From: Dehalococcoidia bacterium
GTDB taxonomy: Bacteria > Chloroflexota > Dehalococcoidia > Lucifugimonadales > Lucifugimonadaceae
NCBI GenBank assembly: GCA_002728715.1
Contig: PBVQ01000023.1
Span: 1 to 39,835 of the forward strand
Direction: 5' to 3'
Length of the DNA: 39,835 bases
Part shown: piece by piece, positions 8,363-17,247 of the stretch
How positions within the stretch are numbered: the first letter of the stretch is position 1
Layout: every line of letters begins with the position of its first letter
Program-made: the position numbers and the translations under genes
The notes under the pieces: model-generated
Database searches by the model: none
The model's input: only the letters and a program-made list of their open reading frames with translations
Told to the model about the DNA's origin: nothing

Positions 8363-9066
8363 TAAACTGGCCTATTATAAGAATTAATTAATGATTGAAA
8401 AATTAAATTACCATCAGCTCCTCCTATTATTTCTTCACATGCTTTTTCAGGATGAGGCATCATTCCTAGGATATTTCCTTCTTTATTAATTATTCCTGCT
8501 ATGTTGTTTATAGATCCATTAGGGTTAGAAAATTGGTCTATATAACCTTTATCATCTGAGTATCGAAAAATTATTTGATTGTTATTTTCTAACTCATCAA
8601 TTGTTTTTTTATCTGCATAGTAATTTCCTTCACCATGTGAAATAGGTATTGAAAGAATTTCATTTTTTTTAATTGAAGAAGTAAAAATAGTTTCATCATT
8701 AGTAACTTTTATGTTTGACCACTCACAACGAAATTGTAAATTATTATTTCTTATTAAAGTTCCAGGTAGCAGATTAGACTCGCAAAGAATTTGGAAACCA
8801 TTACAAATTCCTATGATAGGATTACCTTCATCTGCATATATCTTGATCTTTTTCATTATTGGAGATAAACTAGCAATTGAGCCAGATCTCAAGAAGTCCC
8901 CGTACGAAAATCCTCCTGGTAGTACAATTGCATCAAAATTTTCTAAATTTATATCTTCATCTTTATGCCAAATAAATTCACAGAACTGTTTATTTATATT
9001 TGAAAGTGAATAAAAACAATCTTTTTCACTCCATGTGCCCGGAAAAACAACTATACCTATATTCAA
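8362..9066 (-). CDS. purQ: phosphoribosylformylglycinamidine synthase glutaminase subunit PurQ
   Basis: PurQ is the class I glutamine amidotransferase that supplies ammonia to PurL. The 234-residue sequence has the oxyanion segment LPGGFSYGDFLRSG, the nucleophile elbow GICNGFQIL containing the catalytic Cys, and the catalytic His-x-Glu in MPHPEKA near the C-terminus. The start is TTG at 9064-9066. It is chosen because a strong AAGGAG lies six bases upstream (9073-9078 on the other strand) and because the conserved N-terminus NIGIVVFPGT begins right after it. The stop overlaps the purL ATG by one base. It is the first gene of the minus-strand run. Confidence 0.96.
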   Translation of the reverse strand: MNIGIVVFPGTWSEKDCFYSLSNINKQFCEFIWHKDEDINLENFDAIVLPGGFSYGDFLRSGSIASLSPIMKKIKIYADEGNPIIGICNGFQILCESNLLPGTLIRNNNLQFRCEWSNIKVTNDETIFTSSIKKNEILSIPISHGEGNYYADKKTIDELENNNQIIFRYSDDKGYIDQFSNPNGSINNIAGIINKEGNILGMMPHPEKACEEIIGGADGNLIFQSLINSYNRPV

Positions 9067-9072
9067 AATATA

Positions 9073-9078
9073 CTCCTT
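9073..9078 (-). promoter_or_regulatory. Shine-Dalgarno site of purQ
   Basis: The minus strand reads AAGGAG, six bases before a TTG. This strong site decides the start of purQ, since no ATG or GTG is available at the conserved N-terminus. Confidence 0.75.
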
Positions 9079-9138
9079 ATAGGACTAATTTTCCTATCTC
9101 CCAATAAAATTATCATGAAATAAAAAGGTTATTAAACT

Positions 9139-9162
9139 AAAAAAGCACCAATTAATGGTGCT
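9139..9162 (-). terminator. rho-independent terminator of rpsU
   Basis: On the minus strand a perfect 7-bp stem AGCACCA/TGGTGCT (9156-9162 and 9144-9150) encloses a five-base loop and runs straight into six T residues. It lies about 20 bases after the rpsU stop and separates rpsU from purQ. It is one of the few clear intrinsic terminators in the window. Confidence 0.88.
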
Positions 9163-9181
9163 AATTTGAAAAAAATATAAA

Positions 9182-9376
9182 TTACATATTTTTTTGAGTA
9201 GTTTTCATACTCTTTCTTTTTTTTGTTGCAGCATTCTTTTTTCTTACAACGCTAGCAGACTCAAAATGTTGTCGTCTTCTAGCTTCCGAAATTATAGATT
9301 CTTGCTGAACTTTTTTGGTGAATCTTCTTAGAAATCCCTCGAAATTTTCACCATCATTAATTTTTACTTCAACCAT
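9182..9376 (-). CDS. rpsU: 30S ribosomal protein bS21
   Basis: The 64-residue, strongly basic protein matches bS21: an N-terminal VEVKINDGENFEGFLRRF segment, the helix KKVQQESIISEARRR, and a Lys-rich tail. bS21 sits on the platform of the small subunit and helps in initiation. It is transcribed alone: a promoter lies between it and gltX, and a strong hairpin terminator follows. A short GGA lies upstream of ATG 9376. The C-terminal tail KKRKSMKTTQKNM is ordinary for the family. Confidence 0.95.
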   Translation of the reverse strand: MVEVKINDGENFEGFLRRFTKKVQQESIISEARRRQHFESASVVRKKNAATKKRKSMKTTQKNM

Positions 9377-9411
9377 ATGTTTCCATTATTTTATTTATTA
9401 TATAAATTACA

Positions 9412-9441
9412 AGTATAAAGATTAGTATATATCAAGGTCAA
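9412..9441 (-). promoter_or_regulatory. sigma-70-type promoter of rpsU
   Basis: On the minus strand, TTGACC (9436-9441) and TATACT (9412-9417) are separated by 18 bases. The predicted transcript start near 9405 gives a leader of about 28 bases before ATG 9376. The -35 box falls just after the gltX stop, so rpsU can be transcribed independently of gltX. Confidence 0.55.
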
Positions 9442-9450
9442 TAGTTTTAT

Positions 9451-10926
9451 TTATGTAAGTAGGGTAATAGCAGCTGAAACTCTTTGTAAGCATTTTTCTT
9501 TTCCTAAAACTTCCATGGTTTCAAATAAAGGTGGAGCAATTTTTTTCCCTGATAGGGCGTATCTCAATGAGGTGAACAATTGTCCAGGCTTAACTTTTTC
9601 GATTTCTACAAGATTTCTAAAATTAGTTTCTAGTGACTGACTATTAAATGATTTAGTATTGTTCAAAATATCAATTGATTTATTTAAGATTTTTATACTA
9701 TCTTTATCGTTCATTTTTTTTATAATTATATTTTCTTTTGTATTTGTTATATTTTCTTCATAAAAAAAATCAATCAGCTCAGTTATTTCATTTAATGTTC
9801 TAATTCTCTCTTTTACAAGTGGGACTATTTTGGCTAAGTATTTTTTATCAAGAGGTCTTTTTACCCTTTTAGGGAGACCTATGGACTTATCTTTACTTTC
9901 TAATATTGGGATGACTTCCTCAATGATCTTCTCATCGCTATAACCTCTTATATAGACTCCATTCATCCATTCTAATTTATTTAGATCAAAAATTGCTGAT
10001 GAAGAATTGATTTTGTTTAGTTGAAATTCTGAAATAATTTCATTTTTACTTAATAGTTCTTTATCATCTCCAGGAGACCAACCTAATAATGAAAGAAAGT
10101 TAAACAATGCATCATTTATGAATCCTTCCTTTTTATATTCAAGAACTGAAGTAGCACCATGCCTTTTACTTAATTTTGACTTATCACTACCTAATATTAA
10201 GGGTACATGAACATATTTTGGTAAATCATATTCCAATGCTTGATGAATTAATATGTGTCTAGGAGTACTTGATATCCATTCTTCTGCTCGGATCACATGG
10301 CTTATACGCATTAGGTAGTCATCAACTACATGGGCAAGATGATATGTTGGCATGTTATCTGACTTCAAAATAACAAAATCATCTATCTCTCTTGCATCTA
10401 CTTCAATTTTTCCTCTGATAGTATCAACAAAAGAGATTTTACCTGTATCTGGTACTTTTAGCCTTACCGTTATTGGTAATCCCATATCTCTTGATTTTTC
10501 AATTTCTTCTTTAGTTCTATACCTGCCTCTTCCATCATATCTTGGGGGTAACTTTTGTTTTTTTTGAGATTGTCTTAATTCTTTTAGTTGTTCCGGAGTT
10601 GTATCATCATAATAAGCTTTTCCCGATTCTATTAATTTTTCAGCTACTTCAACATAAATACTTTTTCTTTCTGATTGTCTATATGGGCCGTAATTTCCGC
10701 CTATTTCTGGCCCTTCATCCCATTCTAATCCTAACCACTTCAATGATTCGATTATTGCTAATTCTGAGTTGGGGTCATATCTATTTTGATCAGTATCTTC
10801 AATGCGCAGAATAAAAGTTCCATGATGTTTTTTTGCAAATATCCAAGCAAATAAAGCAGTTCTGATGTTCCCAATATGTGGTATCCCTGTTGGGCTGGGT
10901 GCAAATCTTACTCTTACATTATTCAT
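9451..10926 (-). CDS. gltX: glutamyl-tRNA synthetase
   Basis: This class I synthetase charges tRNA with glutamate. The 491-residue protein shows the N-terminal RFAPSPTG then HIGN (residues 17-20, the HIGH motif), RIEDTDQ, GPYRQSER and the KMSKS-equivalent SKLSKRHG near residue 253. An alpha-helical anticodon-binding domain fills the C-terminal third. Whether it is discriminating (tRNA-Glu only) or also charges tRNA-Gln cannot be read from these motifs. It is the last gene of lspA-rluD-gltX, 13 bases after rluD. Length is typical. Confidence 0.96.
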   Translation of the reverse strand: MNNVRVRFAPSPTGIPHIGNIRTALFAWIFAKKHHGTFILRIEDTDQNRYDPNSELAIIESLKWLGLEWDEGPEIGGNYGPYRQSERKSIYVEVAEKLIESGKAYYDDTTPEQLKELRQSQKKQKLPPRYDGRGRYRTKEEIEKSRDMGLPITVRLKVPDTGKISFVDTIRGKIEVDAREIDDFVILKSDNMPTYHLAHVVDDYLMRISHVIRAEEWISSTPRHILIHQALEYDLPKYVHVPLILGSDKSKLSKRHGATSVLEYKKEGFINDALFNFLSLLGWSPGDDKELLSKNEIISEFQLNKINSSSAIFDLNKLEWMNGVYIRGYSDEKIIEEVIPILESKDKSIGLPKRVKRPLDKKYLAKIVPLVKERIRTLNEITELIDFFYEENITNTKENIIIKKMNDKDSIKILNKSIDILNNTKSFNSQSLETNFRNLVEIEKVKPGQLFTSLRYALSGKKIAPPLFETMEVLGKEKCLQRVSAAITLLT

Positions 10927-10939
10927 ATTGATCTCATGT

Positions 10940-11854
10940 CTAAGATAAATTTTTTAGAAACTCATTCAAATCTCTAGGTATTTCTGAGCTTATATCTAAT
11001 ATTTTATCATTTATGGGATGTTTGAATTTTATATTATACGCATGAAGAAATTGTCTTTTTATATTATGACTAAAATTGTTATATTTTTTATCTCCAACTA
11101 CAGGGTGCCCTATAGCTTTCATATGCACTCTAATTTGATGTGTTCTTCCAGTTTTAATTTTTATTTCTAAAAGAGAGAAATTATCATATTTTTTAATTAT
11201 TTCATACTCTGTAATAGCTTGCTTTCCACCATAAATTATATCTTGTTTTATTCTATTTTTAGGATTTCTACCTATTGGTGCATCAATAATACCTTTTTCT
11301 TTTTTCGGGTGACCATTTACCAAAGCATAGTAAGATTTTTTTATCTTTCTAATTTTTTGCATTTCAATTAGTTTTTCATAAGATATTTTTTTTAAGGCTA
11401 TTATTACTAGTCCGCTTGTATCTTTATCTAATCTGTGGACTATTCCTCTCCTATTATTTTCTCCAACATTATTTATATCTGGCCATTTTATTTGTATGAA
11501 ATCAGATATATTAAATTTTCTTTTTCCATTTCCTGGATGCATTGAGATAAATGCTGGTTTATCTAAAATAGCAATAAATGAGTCCTCGTATAAAACATTA
11601 ATATTTATATTCTCTATATTTGGTAGTGGGGAGTTATGAGGAATATTTTCTTCTAAAATATGATCAGAGATTAAAATTTCACTGTTAATCTTTATGATTT
11701 TTGATGGTTTCGTTACATTTTTTCCATTAACTGATACTCTACCACTTTTTATTAGATTTTTTATATGGTTTCTTGAAAATTTACCATTTAGTTCATCAGA
11801 AATATATGAATCTAATCTTGCATCATACGAGGAATTAATCTTAATTTTGTTCAT
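10940..11854 (-). CDS. rluD: RluA/RluD-family pseudouridine synthase
   Basis: The 304-residue protein has an N-terminal S4 RNA-binding domain (about 12-65, with GRVSVNGK) and a RluA-type catalytic domain. The active-site segment is HRLDKDTSGL, with the catalytic Asp at 143. Further on come KTGRTHQIRVH and GHPVVGDKKY. This layout is that of RluD/YlyB, which modifies 23S rRNA. The subfamily is assigned from the S4 domain and the lspA neighbourhood, as lspA-rluD/ylyB adjacency is common, so the exact target uridines are uncertain. The start overlaps the lspA stop by 14 bases, indicating coupling. Confidence 0.9.
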   Translation of the reverse strand: MNKIKINSSYDARLDSYISDELNGKFSRNHIKNLIKSGRVSVNGKNVTKPSKIIKINSEILISDHILEENIPHNSPLPNIENININVLYEDSFIAILDKPAFISMHPGNGKRKFNISDFIQIKWPDINNVGENNRRGIVHRLDKDTSGLVIIALKKISYEKLIEMQKIRKIKKSYYALVNGHPKKEKGIIDAPIGRNPKNRIKQDIIYGGKQAITEYEIIKKYDNFSLLEIKIKTGRTHQIRVHMKAIGHPVVGDKKYNNFSHNIKRQFLHAYNIKFKHPINDKILDISSEIPRDLNEFLKNLS

Positions 11855-12332
11855 TTTTTTTGCTATAAATTATATAGTTAAATAACATGATTATAATACC
11901 TATAGATATTGCTGAATCAGCAATATTAAATATAGGCCAAACCCCAACATCAAAAAAATCGGTAACATAGCCTAATCTAACTCTGTCAATTAAATTTCCA
12001 AAAGCTCCACCAAATAATAATCCATACGATAAATAAACGTATTTTGAAGGTTTTTCTATAGATAGATAAATAAATATTATCAACACTATAGCAACAAAGG
12101 AAACGATTGTTAATATATCTGTTTGATTTTGGAACAAAGAGAAAGCAGTACCGGTGTTTTGAGCATGAGTTAATCTAAAAATACCACTATTTGGTATGGA
12201 CTCACCTAATTTTAAGTTTTGTATTACAATATATTTTGAAATCTGATCTAAAGATAGAATAAATAATGTTAGTATAAGAAAATATGAATTAAGAAAATTC
12301 TTTGTAAAAATTGTTTGTTTTTTATTTTTCAT
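11841..12332 (-). CDS. lspA: lipoprotein signal peptidase (signal peptidase II)
   Basis: LspA is a membrane aspartyl protease that cleaves prolipoproteins at the lipobox after lipidation. The 163-residue protein has four predicted membrane helices (about 15-33, 70-90, 98-114 and 135-156). The catalytic aspartates are visible in GNLIDR (Asp116) and FNIADS (Asp139). The NTGTAFSL segment before helix 2 is also typical. It is first in the lspA-rluD-gltX operon and divergent from ltaE across about 55 bases. The presence of LspA implies lipoproteins in this organism. Confidence 0.95.
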   Translation of the reverse strand: MKNKKQTIFTKNFLNSYFLILTLFILSLDQISKYIVIQNLKLGESIPNSGIFRLTHAQNTGTAFSLFQNQTDILTIVSFVAIVLIIFIYLSIEKPSKYVYLSYGLLFGGAFGNLIDRVRLGYVTDFFDVGVWPIFNIADSAISIGIIIMLFNYIIYSKKNEQN

Positions 12333-12387
12333 ATGTGAATTATATTTTAAATATTAATTATATGAATTAGAATATTAGGTGAAATTT

Positions 12388-13425
12388 ATGAATTTAGTTG
12401 ATCTAAGAAGTGATACAGTTACAAGACCAACAAAAGAAATGTTGAATGCTATAAGTTACTCTAAGTTGGGAGATGATGTTTATCAGGATGATCCAACTGC
12501 GAATCAACTTCAAGAAAAAGCTGCTGAACTTTTAGGAAAAGAAGATGCTTTAATAGTAACATCAGGTACACAAGGGAATCTTATATCTATTTTGGCACAG
12601 ACCAATAGAGGAGATGAAGTCATTGTAGGAGATATGAGTCATATTTATAATTATGAGGCTGGTAGTACAATGATCATTGGAGGTACGTCACTATTTCCAA
12701 TACCTAATGATAACACTGGATCATTAGATATTAATGATCTTCAAAATGCCAAAAAATCAGATGATTATCATAAACCAAAAACAAAAATGCTTGCACTAGA
12801 AAATACTCATAATATGGCTGGAGGTAAGGTAATAAACTTAACCGAATTAGAATTAATTACCTCACAAGCAAGAGTACTTTCATTATTATTACATTTAGAT
12901 GGTGCAAGATTATTCAATGCCAGTATATATTTAGGTGTTAAGCCAAAAAAAATAGCAAGTTATTTTGATTCTGTAACATTTTGTTTATCTAAAGGATTAT
13001 GTTGCCCAATCGGCTCAATAATAGTAGGAAGCAGAGAATTTATTCAAGAATGTAGAAGATGGAGAAAAATCTTAGGCTCAGGAATGAGGCAAGTAGGTGT
13101 TATTGCTGCACCAGGTATATTAGCTTTAGATACTATGGTAGATAGATTAGCTGAAGATCATTTAAATGCAAGATTTTTGGCTGAAGGTCTTTCTAATATA
13201 AAAGGAGTATTAATAGATCCTGAAAATATTCAAACAAATATTGTTAGATTTAATTTGTCTAAAGAATATTCAAACAAAAGTAAAATATTAGTTTCTGAAC
13301 TGATGAAAAAAAATATTATTATAAACCCTTCTAAGGATAATTTTAGAGTAGTAACCCATCATGATATTTCAAAAAAAGATTGTGAACATTTTCTTTTATC
13401 TATAGCAAAAATATTAAAAAATTAA
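12388..13425 (+). CDS. ltaE: low-specificity L-threonine aldolase
   Basis: This PLP enzyme cleaves L-threonine or allo-threonine to glycine and acetaldehyde. The N-terminal DLRSDTVTRPTKEM, the GTQGN cofactor segment, HLDGARLFNA and the Schiff-base lysine in CLSKGLCCPIGS (about residue 202) identify the beta-eliminating lyase/GLY1 family. The start is ATG 12388, with AGGTGA at 12377-12382, five bases upstream. A GTG at 12379 lies inside that Shine-Dalgarno and is rejected. The protein is 345 residues, a normal length. It is monocistronic and converges on rarA with eight bases between the stops. Confidence 0.93.
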   Translation: MNLVDLRSDTVTRPTKEMLNAISYSKLGDDVYQDDPTANQLQEKAAELLGKEDALIVTSGTQGNLISILAQTNRGDEVIVGDMSHIYNYEAGSTMIIGGTSLFPIPNDNTGSLDINDLQNAKKSDDYHKPKTKMLALENTHNMAGGKVINLTELELITSQARVLSLLLHLDGARLFNASIYLGVKPKKIASYFDSVTFCLSKGLCCPIGSIIVGSREFIQECRRWRKILGSGMRQVGVIAAPGILALDTMVDRLAEDHLNARFLAEGLSNIKGVLIDPENIQTNIVRFNLSKEYSNKSKILVSELMKKNIIINPSKDNFRVVTHHDISKKDCEHFLLSIAKILKN

Positions 13426-13433
13426 ATTTTGGT

Positions 13434-14741
13434 TTAACTATCCCAAAGTTTGCTAATTCTATCCTTAATTGATTTTTTAATACCTACCTCTTTAGGTTCA
13501 TAGAAAATTTTATTTTTTATTTTCTTAGGCAAGTAATTTTCTTTTACAAAATTTCCAGGAAAATCATGTGGGTAATTATAATTTTTACCAAAATTTTTTT
13601 TCTTATCTAATTCTGTAATAGAGTTTAATAAATGTATTGGTATTTTTTCATCTGGTGAATTTTTTACATGACTTAACGCTAAGTCGATCGATTTATAAGA
13701 AGAGTTAGATTTTTGTGAAGAAGCAAGGTAAATTGTGGTTTCAGCTAAAATTATTCTACTTTCTGGCATACCAATATTTTTCACTGCATATAAAGTTGAT
13801 GTAGCCAAATTTAATGCTTGTGGATTTGCTAGCCCAATATCCTCGCTAGCAAAAATAATAAGTCTACGAGCTATGAATTCAGGATTTTCACCTCCGGCAA
13901 TCATTCTTGCTAAATAATAGATTGCTGCATTTGGATCAGAGCCTCTCATTGATTTTATAAAAGCTGAAATGAGGTGATAATGATAATCATCACTTTTATC
14001 ATAGTAAATATTTTTTTCAAGAATTTCTTCTATATTTTTTTTAGTTAAGTTAGTTTTAGTATTGTTAGCATGATTTAAGCAAATTTCTAAGGAATTCAGT
14101 GCGAATCTAGCATCTCCTCCAGAATAATTCGTGATAATTTCAAGCAAATCATCAGTAATAGCTTTTTGTAAATTTTCTATTCCGTGATCTTTATTTATTA
14201 CAGTATCTGTGAGTAATTTTTTTATTTCATCATCACTTAGTTTTTCTAAATAACAAAGCTTTATTCTAGAAAGAAGGGGATTAATAATTGAATATGATGG
14301 ATTTTCAGTAGTAGCTCCAATTATCTTGAAATTTCCATTTTCTACATAAGGCAATAATGCATCTTGCTGAGATTTAGAAAATCTATGAATTTCATCAATA
14401 AATAAAGTTGATTGAATTCCATTTTCGCCTAATTTATCTTTTGCTTTTTTTGCAAAATTTCTTATATCTTTTACTCCTGATGATACAGCACTAATTTCTC
14501 CCATATAATTATTTGATTCATCGCATATTATTTTGGCTAGTGTAGTTTTTCCACAACCTGGAGGCCCAACAAATATCATAGAAGGTACATTGTTATTTTT
14601 AATTGCCTCATACAAAAACTTACCTTCAGTTATCAGGTGTTTTTGCCCATATATATCTCTCAATTTTGTCGGTCTTATTCTTGAAGATAAGGGTGAATAT
14701 TGTTTTGACAATTTATTGCTTTGTATATCAAATAGATTCAT
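13434..14741 (-). CDS. rarA: replication-associated recombination protein A (RarA/MgsA AAA ATPase)
   Basis: RarA is a clamp-loader-like AAA+ ATPase acting at stalled replication forks. The 435-residue protein has Walker A GPPGCGKT (59-66), Walker B FIDEIHRF, sensor 1 ATTENPS, an arginine-finger region with NPLLSR, and the C-terminal MgsA domain. That domain shows AAIYYLARMIAGGEDP-like and ASEDIGLANP segments. Length and motif order match the family closely. It starts six bases after the small smr gene, and the two are probably co-transcribed. Confidence 0.95.
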   Translation of the reverse strand: MNLFDIQSNKLSKQYSPLSSRIRPTKLRDIYGQKHLITEGKFLYEAIKNNNVPSMIFVGPPGCGKTTLAKIICDESNNYMGEISAVSSGVKDIRNFAKKAKDKLGENGIQSTLFIDEIHRFSKSQQDALLPYVENGNFKIIGATTENPSYSIINPLLSRIKLCYLEKLSDDEIKKLLTDTVINKDHGIENLQKAITDDLLEIITNYSGGDARFALNSLEICLNHANNTKTNLTKKNIEEILEKNIYYDKSDDYHYHLISAFIKSMRGSDPNAAIYYLARMIAGGENPEFIARRLIIFASEDIGLANPQALNLATSTLYAVKNIGMPESRIILAETTIYLASSQKSNSSYKSIDLALSHVKNSPDEKIPIHLLNSITELDKKKNFGKNYNYPHDFPGNFVKENYLPKKIKNKIFYEPKEVGIKKSIKDRISKLWDS

Positions 14742-14747
14742 AGTTTT

Positions 14748-15044
14748 TTAATTTTGTTCCAAAAATTCTACCTCTCCGATAGTTACTGCATCTCCTTCAA
14801 CTGCTTGATAACTTTTAATTTTGTTACTTTCTTTCATTATTTTCCGAACTAAGGATTTTAGTGTTCCTTCTCCATGTCCGTGAATAACTCTGACATAATG
14901 TAAATTTGAATAATAAACCTCATCAATATGATTAAGAATTTTTAACTCAGCATCCCTATATCTATAACCATGAACATCTATAGATATACCTTCACTATCT
15001 AGTTGATTCTTATGTTTTTTTATCCTTCTTTTTTTATTTCTCAT
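14748..15044 (-). CDS. stand-alone Smr domain protein
   Basis: The 98-residue protein is almost wholly an Smr domain. It has IDVHGYRYRDAE (LDxH-type motif, about residues 22-33), VRVIHGHGEGTLKSLVRK (HGxG motif) and a basic N-terminus (RNKKRRIKKHK). Smr domains are nucleases or RNA-binding modules, best known at the C-terminus of MutS2. The substrate of the free-standing form is unknown. No MutS2 is encoded in the window, although MutS is. It is the first gene of a two-gene unit with rarA and is divergent from coaE, which suggests but does not prove a DNA or RNA maintenance role. Confidence 0.85.
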   Translation of the reverse strand: MRNKKRRIKKHKNQLDSEGISIDVHGYRYRDAELKILNHIDEVYYSNLHYVRVIHGHGEGTLKSLVRKIMKESNKIKSYQAVEGDAVTIGEVEFLEQN

Positions 15045-15141
15045 AACTAGATATCCTAAAAATATTTTTTATCTATATTTTTGCTAAAATTAACAAAAAG
15101 ATATATTTTAAATATATTAATATTAAAATTATGGATTTTCA

Positions 15142-15732
15142 ATGAGAATATTAGGTGTAACTGGTGGTATTGGTTCGGGCAAATCTTCGGTATTAAGATT
15201 AATAGAATCAAAAAATATTACTAAAATCAAATCTGATGAAATTGTTAATAATTTACTTCTGGAAGATTTTAAGGTAATAAAATTTTGCAAAATAAACTTT
15301 GATATTCATATAGACAAATGCCTAAAAAAATTTCCTATAAATAAACAAAAATTAGCCAATATATTATTTAATGATTTAGAGGCTTTAAATAAATTTGAAA
15401 AATTCATATGGCCGATAGCTTTTCAACAGGTCAAAAAGGATATAGTAAAAGATAATATTACAATAATTGAAGCTTCAAAGCTATATGAAGCAGGTTGGGA
15501 CAAATTGTGTGATTTTGTATTAACCGTTGAAGCTAATAGAGAAATATGTATTTCTAGGACAATCAAACGCTCTAATCTTTCAAGATCAGATATTTTGATG
15601 AGAATGAAAAATCAATCATCCTCCAAATATAGGAGAAACTTATCTGATTTTATAATCGATAATAACTTTTCTTATTCCGAATTAGAAAAAAAAGTAAAAT
15701 ATTTTTCAAAAAACAACTTAATAAATCTATAA
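15142..15732 (+). CDS. coaE: dephospho-CoA kinase
   Basis: CoaE phosphorylates the 3'-OH of dephospho-CoA, the last step of coenzyme A synthesis. The 196-residue protein begins with the P-loop GGIGSGKS (8-15). The lid region (RTIKRSNLSRSDILMRMKNQ) and the closing DFIIDNNFS match the family pattern. The core is fairly divergent and very Lys/Ile rich, in line with the AT-rich codon use around it. It is 55 bases upstream of the NorQ-like ATPase on the same strand. The same run encodes a CoA-pyrophosphatase-like Nudix protein. Confidence 0.88.
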   Translation: MRILGVTGGIGSGKSSVLRLIESKNITKIKSDEIVNNLLLEDFKVIKFCKINFDIHIDKCLKKFPINKQKLANILFNDLEALNKFEKFIWPIAFQQVKKDIVKDNITIIEASKLYEAGWDKLCDFVLTVEANREICISRTIKRSNLSRSDILMRMKNQSSSKYRRNLSDFIIDNNFSYSELEKKVKYFSKNNLINL

Positions 15733-15787
15733 AATTATTTATAATCAAAATAAATCATTTGATTTAAAAAAGTCTTGAGGAAAACCT

Positions 15788-16654
15788 ATGACAAATGAAC
15801 AGAATTTTGTTCAACAGGATATAGAAAATTTTCATATCACTGAAGAACCTTTTTATGTTTCAACTTCTGATGAAGTTGAAATCTTCGAATCTGCCTATAA
15901 GCAAAGAGTACCAGTTTTACTAAAAGGACCAACGGGAACTGGGAAAACCCGATTTGTTGAGTATATGGCCTGGAAATTAAGCAACTCAAGCATAAAAAAG
16001 AATATTTCAAATACAGAGAAGTTACCATTAATCACTGTTGCTTGCCATGAAGATCTTAATGCAAGTGATTTGGTTGGTAGATATTTGCTTGATGCAAATG
16101 GAACTAGATGGATTGATGGACCATTGACCAGAGCTGTAAAAGTTGGCGGTATTTGTTATCTAGATGAGGTAGTAGAGGCCAGAAAAGATACAACAGTTAT
16201 TATTCATCCATTAACTGATCATAGAAGATCTTTGACAATAGATAAATTAGGAACTGTTATTGATGCAGCACCTGGGTTTTTATTAGTTGTTTCATACAAT
16301 CCAGGCTATCAAAATGCATTGAAAGACTTAAAACATAGCACACGCCAAAGATTTGTAGCGTTAGAGTTCGATTTTCCTGATGAAGAACGTGAGGCTAAAA
16401 TTATTATGCATGAATCTGGATGTGAATCTGAAGTAGCTGAAAGACTTGCAAAATTAGGCTCTAAAATTAGAAACCTAAGAGAGCATGGTCTTGAAGAAGG
16501 TGCAAGTACCCGAATGTTAATATACGCCGGGAAATTAATACAAGATGGTGTTCCTGAAAGGCGTGCCTGTCAAGTATCAGTTACATGGGGTATAACTGAT
16601 GATTTTCAAATACAGAGAAGTATTGATGAAGTTGTTACATCAATTTTTGCTTAA
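15788..16654 (+). CDS. MoxR/NorQ/CbbQ-type AAA+ ATPase
   Basis: The 288-residue ATPase has Walker A GPTGTGKT (47-54), Walker B ICYLDEV (122-128) and sensor/arginine-finger segments SYNPGYQ and STRQRF. The C-terminal helical domain with [13 protein letters not shown] is typical of NorQ/CbbQ. Such ATPases work with a VWA partner (NorD/CbbO) to activate or insert metal into a client enzyme, for example Rubisco or nitric oxide reductase. The partner is two genes downstream, separated by a Nudix gene. No Rubisco or NO reductase gene lies here, so the client is unknown. GAGGAA at 15777-15782 is a good Shine-Dalgarno. Confidence 0.92.
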   Translation: MTNEQNFVQQDIENFHITEEPFYVSTSDEVEIFESAYKQRVPVLLKGPTGTGKTRFVEYMAWKLSNSSIKKNISNTEKLPLITVACHEDLNASDLVGRYLLDANGTRWIDGPLTRAVKVGGICYLDEVVEARKDTTVIIHPLTDHRRSLTIDKLGTVIDAAPGFLLVVSYNPGYQNALKDLKHSTRQRFVALEFDFPDEEREAKIIMHESGCESEVAERLAKLGSKIRNLREHGLEEGASTRMLIYAGKLIQDGVPERRACQVSVTWGITDDFQIQRSIDEVVTSIFA

Positions 16655-16662
16655 TTATTTTA

Positions 16663-17247
16663 ATGTTTACTTCAATGGAAAAACTTAAGACTGAATTAAG
16701 TAAAAAAATTGATCAACCAAAAGATGAAATTATAGATAAATCTTCTTCTTCTGTGATGGTTTTGTTTCATAATCAAAAAAATACACCCGAAGTGCTTATG
16801 ATTAAGCGTTCAAAAAATCTTAAAAATCATTCAGGTGAATGGGCATTTCCCGGTGGTAAGTTTGAGTTTTCTGATAATAATCTTATGGAGACAGCATTCA
16901 GAGAAGTTACAGAAGAAATAGGCATAGATAAATCTAGTATAAAGTATTGGCTTAGGATGAAACCGGTAAATACATTTACAGGTTTTACTATTTGGCCTTT
17001 TTTAGGAATGATAAATAAATTTACTAAGGATAAATTACAATTAAATAAGTATGAGGTTTCTGATGTTATGAGTATTCCTATTGAAGTTTTTTTGGAAAAT
17101 AAATATAAAAGAGAAATAACATTCTATGAAAATAATAATTTTAGAAAAAGCGACGCATTTACCTATAAAGGAAAAATTATTTGGGGAGCATCTGCCAAAA
17201 TAATTACTAATATTTTTAATCCCATATTGGAAGGAGAAAAAAAATAG
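16663..17247 (+). CDS. Nudix hydrolase, probable CoA pyrophosphatase (NudL-like)
   Basis: The 194-residue protein has a Nudix box (about 64-88) with GGKFEFSD, REVTEEIG and the preceding segment RSKNLKNHSGEWAFPGG. The arrangement of an R-x4-L-x3-H-x-G-E motif before FPGG is that of the YeaB/NudL group, which cleaves CoA to 4'-phosphopantetheine and 3',5'-ADP. It lies eight bases after the NorQ-like gene. Its TAG stop overlaps the proposed ATA start of the VWA gene as ATAG, so it is embedded in the ATPase-VWA unit. Two ATGs (16663 and 16675) are possible starts and neither has a Shine-Dalgarno. CoA specificity is inferred from the motif and from coaE nearby. Confidence 0.82.
   Translation: MFTSMEKLKTELSKKIDQPKDEIIDKSSSSVMVLFHNQKNTPEVLMIKRSKNLKNHSGEWAFPGGKFEFSDNNLMETAFREVTEEIGIDKSSIKYWLRMKPVNTFTGFTIWPFLGMINKFTKDKLQLNKYEVSDVMSIPIEVFLENKYKREITFYENNNFRKSDAFTYKGKIIWGASAKIITNIFNPILEGEKK
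17231..17236 (+). promoter_or_regulatory. Shine-Dalgarno site before the ATA codon of the VWA gene
   Basis: AAGGAG lies within the last codons of the Nudix gene, seven bases before ATA 17244-17246. No ATG, GTG or TTG lies at the right distance. The next in-frame standard start is TTG 17343, nearly 100 bases on, so this site is the main evidence for a non-standard start. Confidence 0.6.

Noticed and set aside
12379-12381. GTG as the start of ltaE
   Set aside because: It lies inside the AGGTGA Shine-Dalgarno of ATG 12388, and the conserved N-terminus begins after the ATG.
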